41,983 bases of DNA, taken from contig NZ_AWSQ01000001.1 in assembly GCF_000498575.2 (NCBI RefSeq), positions 1,695,165-1,737,147 on the forward strand, read 5' to 3'. The position numbers and the translations under genes are program-made. Shown here in pieces: positions 16,083 to 23,729 of the stretch. The DNA is from Pseudomonas taeanensis MS-3. GTDB taxonomy: Bacteria > Pseudomonadota > Gammaproteobacteria > Pseudomonadales > Pseudomonadaceae. The number at the start of each line of letters is the position of its first letter. Positions within the stretch are counted from its first letter, which is position 1. The notes under the pieces are model-generated. The model made no database searches, was not told where the DNA came from, and was given only the letters and a program-made list of their open reading frames with translations.

Positions 16083-16410
16083 GTCGATAATAATCAGCCC
16101 CAAAACGTTGCCCAGTATATCATTAATTTTGCGTACCTTATTGACCGGCCCTATTGAGTCTGATTGACGTAAGTCCTTAGGTCGGGACGCCTGGGCTGTA
16201 TGGCATCACCGAAAACGGCGGTGCGATGCCTATGGCCGCGAGACGAATTCCCTCGCGAGCTGATCGAGATGCTCAACAACGTTTTCGGTAAGGGCTCATC
16301 GATACCAAATAGGTGGCCTTCGTCGTGTATGTTTTCGGAGTTTCTGCTCAGGTGTGGAGTCAAAGTAACTCTTTCAGGCGGGGTGGAGTATCTTTTGAAT
16401 GGTCGCTTCT
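16083..16410. other. intergenic region without a supported gene
   Basis: Between the regulator and the insertion sequence only short overlapping open frames occur on both strands. None has a convincing start or family resemblance. The stretch may be a remnant left by earlier insertions. Confidence 0.5.
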
Positions 16411-16429
16411 GGCCCAGAGTGTGTAAAAA
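16411..16429 (+). repeat. left terminal inverted repeat
   Basis: GGCCCAGAGTGTGTAAAAA, exactly complementary to the sequence at 18583-18601. Confidence 0.85.
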
Positions 16430-16680
16430 TCTATGGTCACCCCCACTTTTGCAATACTGATCAGCGATGAGCGTTAGGCTTGCCTAAATCTATCCGGCGT
16501 CTTGGTGGAGCAAGCTCCGCGCCTCGATGAGAGTCGCGCCTGACGATCCTGAAAACGCTGGCGGCTTCGAAAGCCAGTTTTTACATCAGGTTCTTCATCA
16601 GGCCGGTTGGCCGTTCACGTCATCGTCTGTTCAGCTATCGCAAAACCGGAAAAGGTCGTCGTACTGCTCAGTCAGTAGGG

Positions 16681-17706
16681 TCAGGCGGTCAAGCCGTCTG
16701 GCTCGGCTTCATATCGAGTGTGCTTAACGGCAATCGCCCAGGCAATACGGGCCAGTTTGTTCGCCAGGGCGCAAGCCACCACGTTCGAGTGGCGTCGAAT
16801 GAGCAAGCCCCGCGCCCAAGTCGCCAATGCCCCACGCTGATGCTCAAGTCGCATTAGATAGACGCGAGCGCACTGAACCAGCAAACGTCTGAGGTGCTTG
16901 TCACCCCGCTTGCTGATGCCCAACAGAGTGTTGCGACCGCCTGTGCTGTACTGCCGGGGCACCAGCCCGAGTGATGCGGAAAAGTCGCGGCTACTGGCGT
17001 ATTGCCAGCCATCTCCCATCTTGACCGCCAGCAAGCTGGCTGTGATCGGGCCGACCCCCGGCATGCTGAGCAACCGACTGCCTAAGTCATCCTCGACTAC
17101 TTGAGTCTCCAGCTGACTCTCCAGCTCCTTGAGCTGCTGATCCAAGTAGAGGAAGCGCTGATGCAGTCGCATCAACAACTGCGTTAGTTGCGGCGGCAAC
17201 GAGTGCTCTGACAAAGTGCTCGAGAGTCGCTTCATGGTTGCCAGGCCCTTGGGCAGGCAGATGCCGAACTCCAGCAGGAAACCATGTGCCTGGTTGGTGG
17301 CCTGCGTGCGCTCACGGACCAAGGCTTCACGCATACGATGCAAAACAGACAGCGTCTGTTGTGCCTCGGTCTTGGGTGCGACAAAACGCATGGAAGGTCT
17401 GCACGCGGCCTCGCAGATGGCCTCGGCATCCACGAAGTCGTTCTTGTTGCTCTTCACGATCGGTCTGACAAATTGCGGTGAGATCAGCTTAGCAACGTGT
17501 CCGAGCTTGTTGAGCTCCCGCGCCGTGAAGTGGGCTCCGGCACAGGCCTCCATGACCACCGTGCAGGCCGGCAGATTGCCGAAGAGCCGCATCATCTGCA
17601 GCCGCGAGAGCTTCTTGCGAAAGACCGCCCGGCCTGCCCCATCCTGACCATGCAGATGGAAGTTGTGCTTGCCGAGATCGATACCCACCAGTGCAACGTT
17701 GTTCAT
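16681..17706 (-). CDS. IS110-family transposase
   Basis: The 341-residue transposase has the DEDD catalytic set of IS110 enzymes: Asp10 (VGIDLGKHNF), Glu53 (VVMEACAGAHF), Asp90 and Asp93 (NKNDFVDAEAI). A C-terminal Tnp20 domain follows (SMPGVGPITASLL, SASLGLVPRQYSTGG) with the serine region used for strand transfer. The frame is complete, with a CGGAGGCC ribosome site before the ATG, so it may still be active. IS110 elements move with a bridge RNA made from their non-coding ends; those ends were not identified here. It is embedded in the IS1182-like element. Confidence 0.92.
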   Translation of the reverse strand: MNNVALVGIDLGKHNFHLHGQDGAGRAVFRKKLSRLQMMRLFGNLPACTVVMEACAGAHFTARELNKLGHVAKLISPQFVRPIVKSNKNDFVDAEAICEAACRPSMRFVAPKTEAQQTLSVLHRMREALVRERTQATNQAHGFLLEFGICLPKGLATMKRLSSTLSEHSLPPQLTQLLMRLHQRFLYLDQQLKELESQLETQVVEDDLGSRLLSMPGVGPITASLLAVKMGDGWQYASSRDFSASLGLVPRQYSTGGRNTLLGISKRGDKHLRRLLVQCARVYLMRLEHQRGALATWARGLLIRRHSNVVACALANKLARIAWAIAVKHTRYEAEPDGLTA

Positions 17707-17829
17707 GGCGATGGCCTCCGAGATGAACCCTGCGAGAGCGTAGCCCTCTTGGGTGTGGGGGTGACCATCTCATTACGTCCCGGTAAACCCTTGCTATGAT
17801 TTCCGAGAATCTCATGGCAAGGGACGCCC

Positions 17830-18442
17830 ATGAAACGGTTTATCCAGGGTGAACACCGAGGTCAAAGCACCTTACTTCCCGAAAGCCTCGACGACTACCT
17901 CAGCGATACCAATCCGGTACGTGTGGTCGATGTCTTCGTCGACGAACTCGACCTAGCCACGCTAGGTTTTGATGGCGCCATTCCAGCCGAAACCGGCAGA
18001 CCTGCCTACCACCCCGCGACTCTGCTGAAAATCTATATCTACGGCTACCTGAACCGCATCCAGTCGAGCCGACGTCTTGAGCGTGAAGCCCAGCGCAACG
18101 TCGAGCTGATGTGGTTAACCGGGCGCTTAATGCCCGACTTCAAAACCATCTTTAACTTCCGAAAAGACAACAGCAACGCTATTCGCGGCGTCTGCCGCCA
18201 GTTCGTTTTGCTCTGCCAGCAGTTGGGGTTGTTTAGCGATAACCTGGTCGCTATCGACGGCAGCAAATTCAAGGCGGTGAATAACCGCGACGCTCAAACA
18301 ATGGATGGGGGCAACGCACTTCTTGACTCGAAAACTGAACGGGGTGAGCGCAGAGATGAGCTTGAATGTGCTCGCCTACAACTTGAAGCGGGTGATGAAA
18401 ATCATCGGCACCGAAGGCTTGTTGAAGGCGATGATGGCGTAA
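17830..18442 (+). pseudogene. IS1182-family transposase, internally deleted and frameshifted
   Basis: The N-terminal part (MKRFIQGEHRGQSTLLPESL ... LVAIDGSKFKAVNNRD, about 153 residues) is the DUF772 and early catalytic part of an IS1182 transposase. After 18288 the original frame continues as nonsense to 18468. The correct C-terminal sequence reappears in another frame (KQWMGATHFLTR ... AEMSLNVLAYNLKRVM) and ends at the TAA at 18440-18442. Compared with the usual length of roughly 450-500 residues, more than half of the middle is missing. The product cannot be functional. Confidence 0.88.
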
Positions 18443-18582
18443 AAGCCCGGCTTTTACTGCCCCAATAGGTGCCAAAGCGTTTCATAAGTGCGCTGAAGCG
18501 TTACCGGCGCTGATCGTGGTAAATAATCGGGAAATCGCCACGCCCAGGAGCAATGGGCTGAAGCACGCAAGATAAGAAAGTG

Positions 18583-18601
18583 TTTTTACACACTCTGGGC
18601 C
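18583..18601 (-). repeat. right terminal inverted repeat
   Basis: TTTTTACACACTCTGGGCC, the exact reverse complement of 16411-16429. Confidence 0.85.
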
Positions 18602-18669
18602 GCTGCCTGTCATCGCCGGCAGCTTGGGTCGGTCGTAGTCGTTCACGAATGGCCGACATAGTTGAACAC

Positions 18670-18721
18670 CTGGGTCAGTTTTCGGTCGGCAGAACAGCCT
18701 CTACTGGGTCAGTTTTCGGTC
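18670..18721. repeat. 18-bp direct repeat, probable IS-end remnant
   Basis: CTGGGTCAGTTTTCGGTC occurs at 18670-18687 and again at 18704-18721. A shortened copy (GTTTTCGGTC) is at 21730-21739. Repeated end sequences of this kind are common in IS21-type elements; no transposase of that type is left beside it. Apart from the IS1182-like right end (18583-18601) and this repeat, the stretch 18443-18943 shows no gene. Confidence 0.55.
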
Positions 18722-18943
18722 AGCGGCAATAAGCAATAATCTGTTGTACGTCTGTTGCATGCACCGCCTCTCTACGTCTGCCATGTCGTCATTTGCCGCC
18801 CATCTGATGCTCGACAGAGTGACGGCGTTACCTGGCGGATTCAGCTTCGGCTGATTTCCGACGATAAAACCGTCTGAAAACGAATTTTGGGTGGTCAGCG
18901 TTCAGTCACCATTTAGGCTCATACAAAGTAAAGAGCCTTGGCC

Positions 18944-19405
18944 ATGAGCAAAGAAGCACAAACGATAGTCACCCTGCTGGATCAGCAGTACGAGCGGTTG
19001 CTCGCGGACGCGAGATGCCTGGTAGCAAACTATGTGGATGCGTCCATGAAGCTGTACAAAAAGACCGGGGTCGAATCTGTTGTGGCTGCCGTATCAATCA
19101 AGCAGGCGAGTCTGAATGCGTACTCGATCTACTGGTGCAAACTGGTGCCGCTGCAAGGACAAAAAAACAAATTCGCGCCCCTGACTATTGCCAAGGGGAA
19201 TGGTAAACATAAATACCCTGCTTCCTCGTTTGAGTTTGTTAAGTACCCATACCGTCACCTCGTTCTGCAAGTTGAGGGGCGGCTTGCTGAGATTCGCAGC
19301 ATTGCGAGCGAGAATCGTCAGCTACGTCGGACGTTGGTCGCTTATGAGAAGAAGCTGTCTAGATACCAAGCGCTTAATCATGGCGACCTCTATTCGGGAG
19401 GGTAG
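18944..19405 (+). CDS. hypothetical protein, possibly MobI-like transfer protein
   Basis: The 153-residue protein begins MSKEAQTIVTLLDQQYERLL and has an acidic/helical N-terminal half. A basic central segment follows (LVPLQGQKNKFAPLTIAKGNGKHKYPASSF), then a helical tail that looks coiled-coil-like. The middle block recalls MobI proteins of SXT/R391 and IncA/C elements, which are needed to start conjugation at oriT. That resemblance is from memory and weak, so the name is tentative. ATG 18944 is preferred over the TTG six bases earlier. A hairpin terminator and an array of short repeats follow immediately. Confidence 0.5.
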   Translation: MSKEAQTIVTLLDQQYERLLADARCLVANYVDASMKLYKKTGVESVVAAVSIKQASLNAYSIYWCKLVPLQGQKNKFAPLTIAKGNGKHKYPASSFEFVKYPYRHLVLQVEGRLAEIRSIASENRQLRRTLVAYEKKLSRYQALNHGDLYSGG

Positions 19406-19417
19406 CGGCTGAGTACC

Positions 19418-19688
19418 TATAAGCAGTGCCGAACAGATCTGACCCGATTGTAAATCCCGAAAGCCCCGTGCAGCTTGGTCTGATGGGGCTTTCTTGTATC
19501 AGCAGTGAATTCCGGTGCGACATGCTGCAGCGCTTGACTAGGTTGCGGGCTATAAGCAGTGCCGTGCGCTAAATCTACTCGCTGCCAGCCAGCAGGCCCG
19601 TGCAGGCGGGGGTTGCAGGCTATATTTGTTATTAGCAGTGACGCGAGAGTCCAAGTCTGCCGGCTAACTGCGATCTGTATTAGCAGTG
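19418..19688 (+). repeat. five-copy TATNAGCAGTG repeat array
   Basis: The 11-bp motif TATNAGCAGTG occurs at 19418-19428, 19497-19507, 19551-19561, 19630-19640 and 19678-19688, all in the same orientation. Start-to-start spacings are 79, 54, 79 and 48 bases. The intervening sequences differ. The array fills most of the gap between the preceding gene and the minus-strand gene at 19775. Iterons, transfer-protein binding sites or a repeated regulatory box are possible roles. Confidence 0.75.
19459..19493 (+). terminator. hairpin downstream of the MobI-like gene
   Basis: Perfect 9-bp stem GAAAGCCCC/GGGGCTTTC with a 17-nt loop, followed by TTG. The T-rich 3' arm gives a short U-run, so it is a plausible terminator. 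It lies between the first and second TATNAGCAGTG copies. Confidence 0.6.
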
Positions 19689-19774
19689 AAAGGCTTCACT
19701 TTCATAAAATAAACATTGGTAGGTGCCTGCCTGGCTGGTACCCGTGTCGCGCAGCGGATGGCGGCGGTGATGCG

Positions 19775-20140
19775 CTACCCTTCACTGCCTCGCTGCTGTT
19801 CGAGTGCAATGCGGTTCATTATGCAGATGGGGATGGGGTAGCCCTGGATGTGGGTCGTGAGGGCCTCGTTGCCTGCGATCACCATGATGCAGGATAGGCC
19901 TCTGCGGAAGCGCATTCCTCGTCCCGAGTAATTGCGCGGAATGATCTCCCATGATTCGTCGTCGTAGTAAAAACCAACGATTTCTGACCAGTGCGATTGG
20001 ATGCCCGCGCCCATGATGCCTACTGGTGTCAGGCAGAAAATCTCTACCTGGGTTTCCTGCCCAAGAGGTACAGCATAAACTCGACCGTTGGGCGCAATAG
20101 GTGGGAAGTACAGCCCGTTACCGAGGTGACGAAATTCCAT
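19775..20140 (-). CDS. hypothetical protein
   Basis: This 121-residue protein is of a type I do not recognise. It starts MEFRHLGNGLYFPPIAPNGR and is rich in aromatic and beta-branched residues. No signal peptide or clear metal motif is seen. ATG 20140 is chosen because of the CAGGAG ribosome site just upstream; the open frame extends 20 residues further without a site. It is on the minus strand next to the repeat array, as are the next two genes, suggesting a separate transcription unit of the mobile region. Confidence 0.55.
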   Translation of the reverse strand: MEFRHLGNGLYFPPIAPNGRVYAVPLGQETQVEIFCLTPVGIMGAGIQSHWSEIVGFYYDDESWEIIPRNYSGRGMRFRRGLSCIMVIAGNEALTTHIQGYPIPICIMNRIALEQQRGSEG

Positions 20141-20428
20141 GCTTGCGCTCCTGATAGATGAGGTCGCTAGACACTCTCCGGTAGCTTTCGGAAAACCCAA
20201 GATCAGATGTTGCCTGCGAGTCGGCGCACGGGTTTTAGCGTACTGGGCAAGCTAGCTCGCCACGTGGAGGGCGTGCATGTCGCTGATCTAAACGCTTCGG
20301 CGCTCCGGTCATTTTCGCTAGGGTGCGGAAATTGACAGCCCTTCCGAAGCCATCCCATGACCTCATAGGCTTGGGTAAATACTGCGTATCGCAGCGGTAG
20401 GATGCCTTGCCGATGGATTTGGGTAAGC

Positions 20429-20452
20429 GTCCGCTGCCAAGGGACAGCGGAC
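20429..20452. other. 8-bp stem-loop
   Basis: GTCCGCTG (20429-20436) and CAGCGGAC (20445-20452) form a perfect stem with an 8-nt loop. It lies 37 bases beyond the stop of the minus-strand small-protein gene. No U-run follows on either strand, so a terminator role is uncertain. The rest of 20141-20488 shows no supported gene. Confidence 0.45.
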
Positions 20453-20488
20453 AGTTTGTTGCAGGTATCTGGTAGTTCCGCTGAAGGC

Positions 20489-20608
20489 TCAATCGTCGCC
20501 GTGCTTCTTGTCCAGATACGCTGCGACCATATAGCCAATTACACCTGCGATAGTCAGCGCACTGATGACGGCAAGCACGGCATATACAAGCAATTCAAAA
20601 CGATCCAT
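20489..20608 (-). CDS. 39-residue single-pass membrane protein
   Basis: This short frame encodes MDRFELLVYAVLAVISALTI followed by AGVIGYMVAAYLDKKHGDD. It has one strong hydrophobic segment (about residues 6-31) and a charged C-terminal tail, as in many small membrane proteins. A good AAAGGGG ribosome site precedes the ATG at 20608. The function is unknown. It lies downstream of the tyrosine-recombinase-like gene on the same strand with a gap of 72 bases, so it could be cotranscribed with it. Confidence 0.5.
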   Translation of the reverse strand: MDRFELLVYAVLAVISALTIAGVIGYMVAAYLDKKHGDD

Positions 20609-20680
20609 AGCCTTACCCCTTTAATTCGAGCTCTGCCAAGGTTGAGGGCGTCTGATCTAATCCCAAATCTGCTGTGTGGC

Positions 20681-21655
20681 TTAGCAACTGGTAGCGGCGG
20701 CTTCCTTCCGCAGGTTGGCTCGGGCACCGACGTACGCATCAGTTTCCCAAATACGTAAATTCCCAAGCTCGTAGGCGACGTGATTCCGGGCCTCCAGATC
20801 CTCATCGTTGGGAGCTTTTCCCCCAAGAATCGGGGCGTGGTGACCAGACAATCGCCGGTAGAGCTCGCAGGCATATGCCGCGCGACAATCATCAATATTT
20901 AGTCCGTGAGGAAGTAAAAGCTCTTGCGCTGCAGGTAGGTTCTTTAATTTCCATGTACGCCAAGCTGCTGGCGTCGCGCGACTGCTGCCCTGAAGCTTTT
21001 GAAATGCCGCAGCCTTCTCCAAAATTACAATTTGCCCAGGGGTAGAAATATTAATGATCCGATGCTCATGCTCATGCTTATCTTTGCTGAACACATAAAA
21101 GATGTTTTCTTCTTCGGCGTCCTTGTGAGCATCTTCTGCGTCGAAGAAAAAAGCCTCAAGCAATGAGATGCCGAGGTATCGAACTAGCCTGATTAAGGTT
21201 GCTAGCTGCTCTGAGACAAGGGCCTGAATATCCACCATCGCAGCTTCAAACTTAGTTCGGTCAAGACTGCGCGGCACGGTAATACGTGCATGGCTTGGAA
21301 AACCAAGACGGCTACCGACGTTAGCCGCTGCGCCCTTCCAACGGCCATCAGTTGCGAAGCCCATCACTGAATACACAGTCTCAAGCAGACTCGTCACGCA
21401 GTGTTGCGGGAGATTTCCTTGGTATGCCTGGATATAGAGCTCTTCTCCGTATTCCCTCACCAGTTTTTTGTTGACGAGTTCCAGGATATCCACCTCATGA
21501 GATTCCTTGGCATAAACACTAAACTGCGCCCATTGCTGGTCGTGGATCATGGCCTCGTGCTGACTGAGTAGCCCGCGTCGGACTTCCTCCATGAGTATCG
21601 CCGAGCCGGCCCTGGTCAAGTCCCGATCAAAATGTGAGTGAAAACTCTGCTTCAT
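20681..21655 (-). CDS. degenerate tyrosine-recombinase-like protein
   Basis: The protein of about 324 residues has a C-terminal half that can be lined up by eye with Integrase_1-type tyrosine recombinases. The matching segments are RLVRYLGISLLEA, DCRAAYACELYRRLSGHHAPI, ARNHVAYELGNLRIW and the terminal DAYVG. At the positions where active enzymes carry Arg (box I), His (LRH) and His (LGH), this protein seems to have Ser, Ala and Asn; the terminal Tyr remains. It may be a catalytically dead accessory or DNA-binding protein. The ATG at 21655 is well spaced from GGAGGA. It diverges from the resolvase gene, which suggests a shared control region. Confidence 0.45.
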   Translation of the reverse strand: MKQSFHSHFDRDLTRAGSAILMEEVRRGLLSQHEAMIHDQQWAQFSVYAKESHEVDILELVNKKLVREYGEELYIQAYQGNLPQHCVTSLLETVYSVMGFATDGRWKGAAANVGSRLGFPSHARITVPRSLDRTKFEAAMVDIQALVSEQLATLIRLVRYLGISLLEAFFFDAEDAHKDAEEENIFYVFSKDKHEHEHRIINISTPGQIVILEKAAAFQKLQGSSRATPAAWRTWKLKNLPAAQELLLPHGLNIDDCRAAYACELYRRLSGHHAPILGGKAPNDEDLEARNHVAYELGNLRIWETDAYVGARANLRKEAAATSC

Positions 21656-21847
21656 GGTCATTCCTCCATTCAGCTCAGGTGCTGAGCTGCTAAAGGAAAT
21701 GTTGAGCGAGAAAAAATATCCTGGGGTTCGTTTTCGGTCGCTTTCAGCGCCTGAAATTGACGAGCCCGTCCGTCCCTTAAACGGTCGTTTCTGGCACACC
21801 CTCTCTGATAGCCCGTTTCAACTTGGGATTTCCCGGTTTTCTGTCAC

Positions 21848-21877
21848 TTTTCCCGCACCGAAATCAGTGTGGGAAAA
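21848..21877. promoter_or_regulatory. imperfect inverted repeat, candidate resolvase (res) site
   Basis: TTTTCCCGCAC (21848-21858) and GTGTGGGAAAA (21867-21877) form a near-perfect inverted repeat a few bases before the resolvase ATG. This is the position expected for a res subsite that also autoregulates tnpR. Confidence 0.55.
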
Positions 21878-21881
21878 ACGT

Positions 21882-22457
21882 ATGGGAAAGCGGATTGGGT
21901 ACGCCCGAGTGTCGACTGATGATCAAAATCTCGATCTGCAGCGTGATGCACTTGCCCTGGCTGGATGCGCTACGGTCTACGAGGAGACCATGAGTGGCAA
22001 GTCAGCGGATAGACCGGAGTTGGGGCATTGTCTCAAGGCTCTGCGCAGTGGTGACACCTTGGTCGTATGGCGACTGGATCGCCTCGGCCGCTCCCTGTCT
22101 GACTTGGTTGGGATCGTCAGTCGGCTGGAGCAAGAAGGAGTGGGATTCGAGTCGATCAACGAGCGAATCGAAACCACCAGCGCTGCCGGTAAGCTGATCT
22201 TTCACGTGTTTGCTGCACTGGCCGAGTTCGAACGCAACCTAATACGAGAACGTACCCGCGCAGGGCTAGCGGCGGCTCGCGCCCGAGGGCGCAAAGGAGG
22301 GCGCAAGCCCGCGCTTGATGATCGTCAGGTGCGTGAAATAAGAGCTTTGCTCAAAGATCCTGAGATACAGGTGACTGATGTAGCCCGGCGCTATGGCATT
22401 TCCCGAACGACTTTGTATCGTTACGTTGGCGCGCTCAAATCAGCCGGCGCCGTGTGA
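21882..22457 (+). CDS. serine recombinase, Tn3-type resolvase/invertase
   Basis: The 191-residue protein has the catalytic Ser11 in GYARVSTDDQN and the conserved VVWRLDRLGRS segment. It also has the AEFERNLIRERTRAGL helix and a C-terminal helix-turn-helix (VTDVARRYGISRTTLYRYV). Length and layout fit TnpR resolvases and Pin-type invertases. It lies beside a divergent recombinase-like gene with a res-like repeat between them. No Tn3 transposase gene follows, so it is either a transposon remnant or a multimer-resolution function of the island. The start ATG has only a weak ribosome site. Confidence 0.92.
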   Translation: MGKRIGYARVSTDDQNLDLQRDALALAGCATVYEETMSGKSADRPELGHCLKALRSGDTLVVWRLDRLGRSLSDLVGIVSRLEQEGVGFESINERIETTSAAGKLIFHVFAALAEFERNLIRERTRAGLAAARARGRKGGRKPALDDRQVREIRALLKDPEIQVTDVARRYGISRTTLYRYVGALKSAGAV

Positions 22458-22515
22458 GTAGCAGTATCGTGTTCCGCCGAGCATTGCGGCCCCATCCAGG
22501 GGCACAGTAGCAGGT

Positions 22516-22665
22516 TCTGTTGTTGACCAATCCAGCCGCAGCCAGCAGGCCGGTGATCACTTGCTTATCCAGGCCGCGACTGCGGTAGTTCACATCTTCC
22601 AGATGAGCGGCATAGCGCAGCTTAGCCTGCTTCAGCAGTCGAGACAGTTTGCGGTGCTCGCGATC
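22516..22665 (-). pseudogene. istB fragment (IS21-family ATP-binding helper)
   Basis: Reading the minus strand from 22665 gives 50 residues that match the IstB region before the Walker motif: DREHRKLSRLLKQAKLRYAA, HLEDVNYRSRGLDKQ. The Walker A part and everything after it are missing, and the frame is not open upstream. It is a relic of an IS21-type insertion. The similarity is by recognition of the conserved IstB block only. Confidence 0.7.
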
Positions 22666-22817
22666 AGCTCAGAATCTGGCTGTGCCTGCTGGCTCTCCGC
22701 ATGGGTCAGGTAGGTAAGGCTGGAGGTCAGGAAGTCGAGCGTGTCTTCGGCACGCTCCAGAAGCTCCAGGCATTGGTTGTGGGGCATTCCCAGCGCTTCG
22801 GCACTTGGTAAAAGCAT
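22632..22817 (-). CDS. small hypothetical protein, possibly truncated by the IS remnant
   Basis: A 61-residue frame starts at an ATG preceded by AGAGGA and reads MLLPSAEALGMPHNQCLELL and so on, with an alpha-helical, Leu-rich middle. Its last residues run out of frame into the istB fragment. It may be a gene whose 3' end was replaced by the insertion. No family is recognised. Confidence 0.35.
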   Translation of the reverse strand: MLLPSAEALGMPHNQCLELLERAEDTLDFLTSSLTYLTHAESQQAQPDSELIASTANCLDC

Positions 22818-22973
22818 TAGGTATTTCCTCTGAGTAATTCCAGCCGCTCATCACCGGCAGCTACCGATCGAAGGTGGATGTTTGGTCATCACTCCTGCGA
22901 TGACGGTGTTGCAGCGGGAAGGAACCTACTCGCCCGTGACTCTCTAGCTCGCCTAATATTTCCGTTTTTTACA

Positions 22974-23001
22974 CCTCAACATGAGGTACAATTTCCGGAA
23001 A
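22974..23001 (+). promoter_or_regulatory. palindromic operator over a promoter
   Basis: CCTCA-ACA-TGAGG (22974-22986) lies directly before a TACAAT -10-like box (22987-22992). A second palindrome TTTCCGGAAA covers 22992-23001. The start codon at 23018 follows AAAGGA. This is the layout of a self-repressed promoter, and the XRE protein encoded downstream is the natural candidate to bind it. Confidence 0.55.
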
Positions 23002-23017
23002 CACGAAAGGAACGGTC

Positions 23018-23719
23018 ATGAGCAAATTTGAACTAACCGCCTCCAATGCCCTCACTCGCCGGGCTACGATCATCAATGACCCTGCACACGTGGAAACACG
23101 ACTGCGGGAGCTACATCCTGACCTGAGTCCAATTCTCCTCCGTGATGCCGTCACGGGTGGGCTCAGTGAACGCAACGAGGTCACACGTGCGTCAGCGCCG
23201 ACCGCCGCAGGTGTGCAGCAATGGCTGAAAACTGTTGAAGATCTGCGCACTTTACTGGCGACAGCTCAATGGCATATCCATGAGCAGCAGAATTGCCCCT
23301 TCATCAGCTCACCTGATCGTGACATTTCCATCGTGGTGATGACCGGTAACAGTGAAACCGGTAAGAATGGTGTTGAGGATCCCACAAACCAAGCGGAGAA
23401 AGGAGCGGTTGCTGAAAACTTTGTTCAAAAGAACAATCATCAGCTAGAGCTATTCAATAGCACATCGTTCAAGCTCGCCAAGGAAAACCAGAGAGGAACC
23501 CAGGTCTGGGCACTGCTCTATCACTACGATAAGGGACTCAAGGAAGTTCGTTACGAATTGTCCTTGCCGACCGGTTTTGGTAACAAGAAAATTACCGACT
23601 GGGGTGTCCGTATACTTCTGGGAAATATCTCTAACAATCCCGATGACTTCACAGTGCGCAAGGACGAACCCAATCCCCAGATTTCAGTGGAAGTAGAGCC
23701 TAAGACAGGCATATTTTGA
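23018..23719 (+). CDS. unknown protein, partner of the XRE-ImmA/IrrE gene
   Basis: I do not recognise this 233-residue protein. It is soluble and mixed alpha/beta, with an N-terminal helix-rich part and a C-terminal half rich in beta strands (TQVWALLYHYD, EVRYELSLPTGF, ITDWGVRILLGNI). No signal peptide or catalytic motif is obvious. It is the first gene of a two-gene unit, 10 bases before the XRE-metallopeptidase gene. In comparable pairs an ImmA/IrrE-type protease acts on a regulator or a toxin. By position, this protein could be the regulated toxin, the protease substrate or a sensor. Confidence 0.6.
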   Translation: MSKFELTASNALTRRATIINDPAHVETRLRELHPDLSPILLRDAVTGGLSERNEVTRASAPTAAGVQQWLKTVEDLRTLLATAQWHIHEQQNCPFISSPDRDISIVVMTGNSETGKNGVEDPTNQAEKGAVAENFVQKNNHQLELFNSTSFKLAKENQRGTQVWALLYHYDKGLKEVRYELSLPTGFGNKKITDWGVRILLGNISNNPDDFTVRKDEPNPQISVEVEPKTGIF

Positions 23720-23729
23720 GTAAGTAATC

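Larger units (their letters stand above)
16411..18601. mobile_element. IS1182-like element with nested IS110-family insertion (defective)
   Basis: A 2.2-kb unit is bounded by perfect 19-bp inverted ends. Reading inwards, it contains about 250 bases of non-coding sequence, an IS110-family transposase gene on the minus strand, and a broken IS1182-type transposase gene on the plus strand. The simplest reading is that an IS110 element inserted upstream of the IS1182 transposase, and the latter then suffered an internal deletion. No clear target duplication was seen outside the ends. The exact IS110 boundaries were not resolved. Confidence 0.7.

Noticed and set aside
16200..16460. Plus-strand open frame of 86 codons before the IS
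   Set aside because: It runs across the left inverted repeat, has no ribosome site and resembles no family.
19418..19688. CRISPR array
   Set aside because: The repeated unit is only 11 bases and spacings are uneven (48-79), and there are no cas genes in the window.
20203..20538. 111-codon minus-strand open frame
   Set aside because: It overlaps the better-supported 39-residue gene in another frame and lacks a ribosome site; composition looks random.
21720..21800. Tn3-type terminal inverted repeat upstream of the resolvase
   Set aside because: A GGGGTTCG start and some Tn3-like flavour are present, but no matching partner end or transposase was found in the window.
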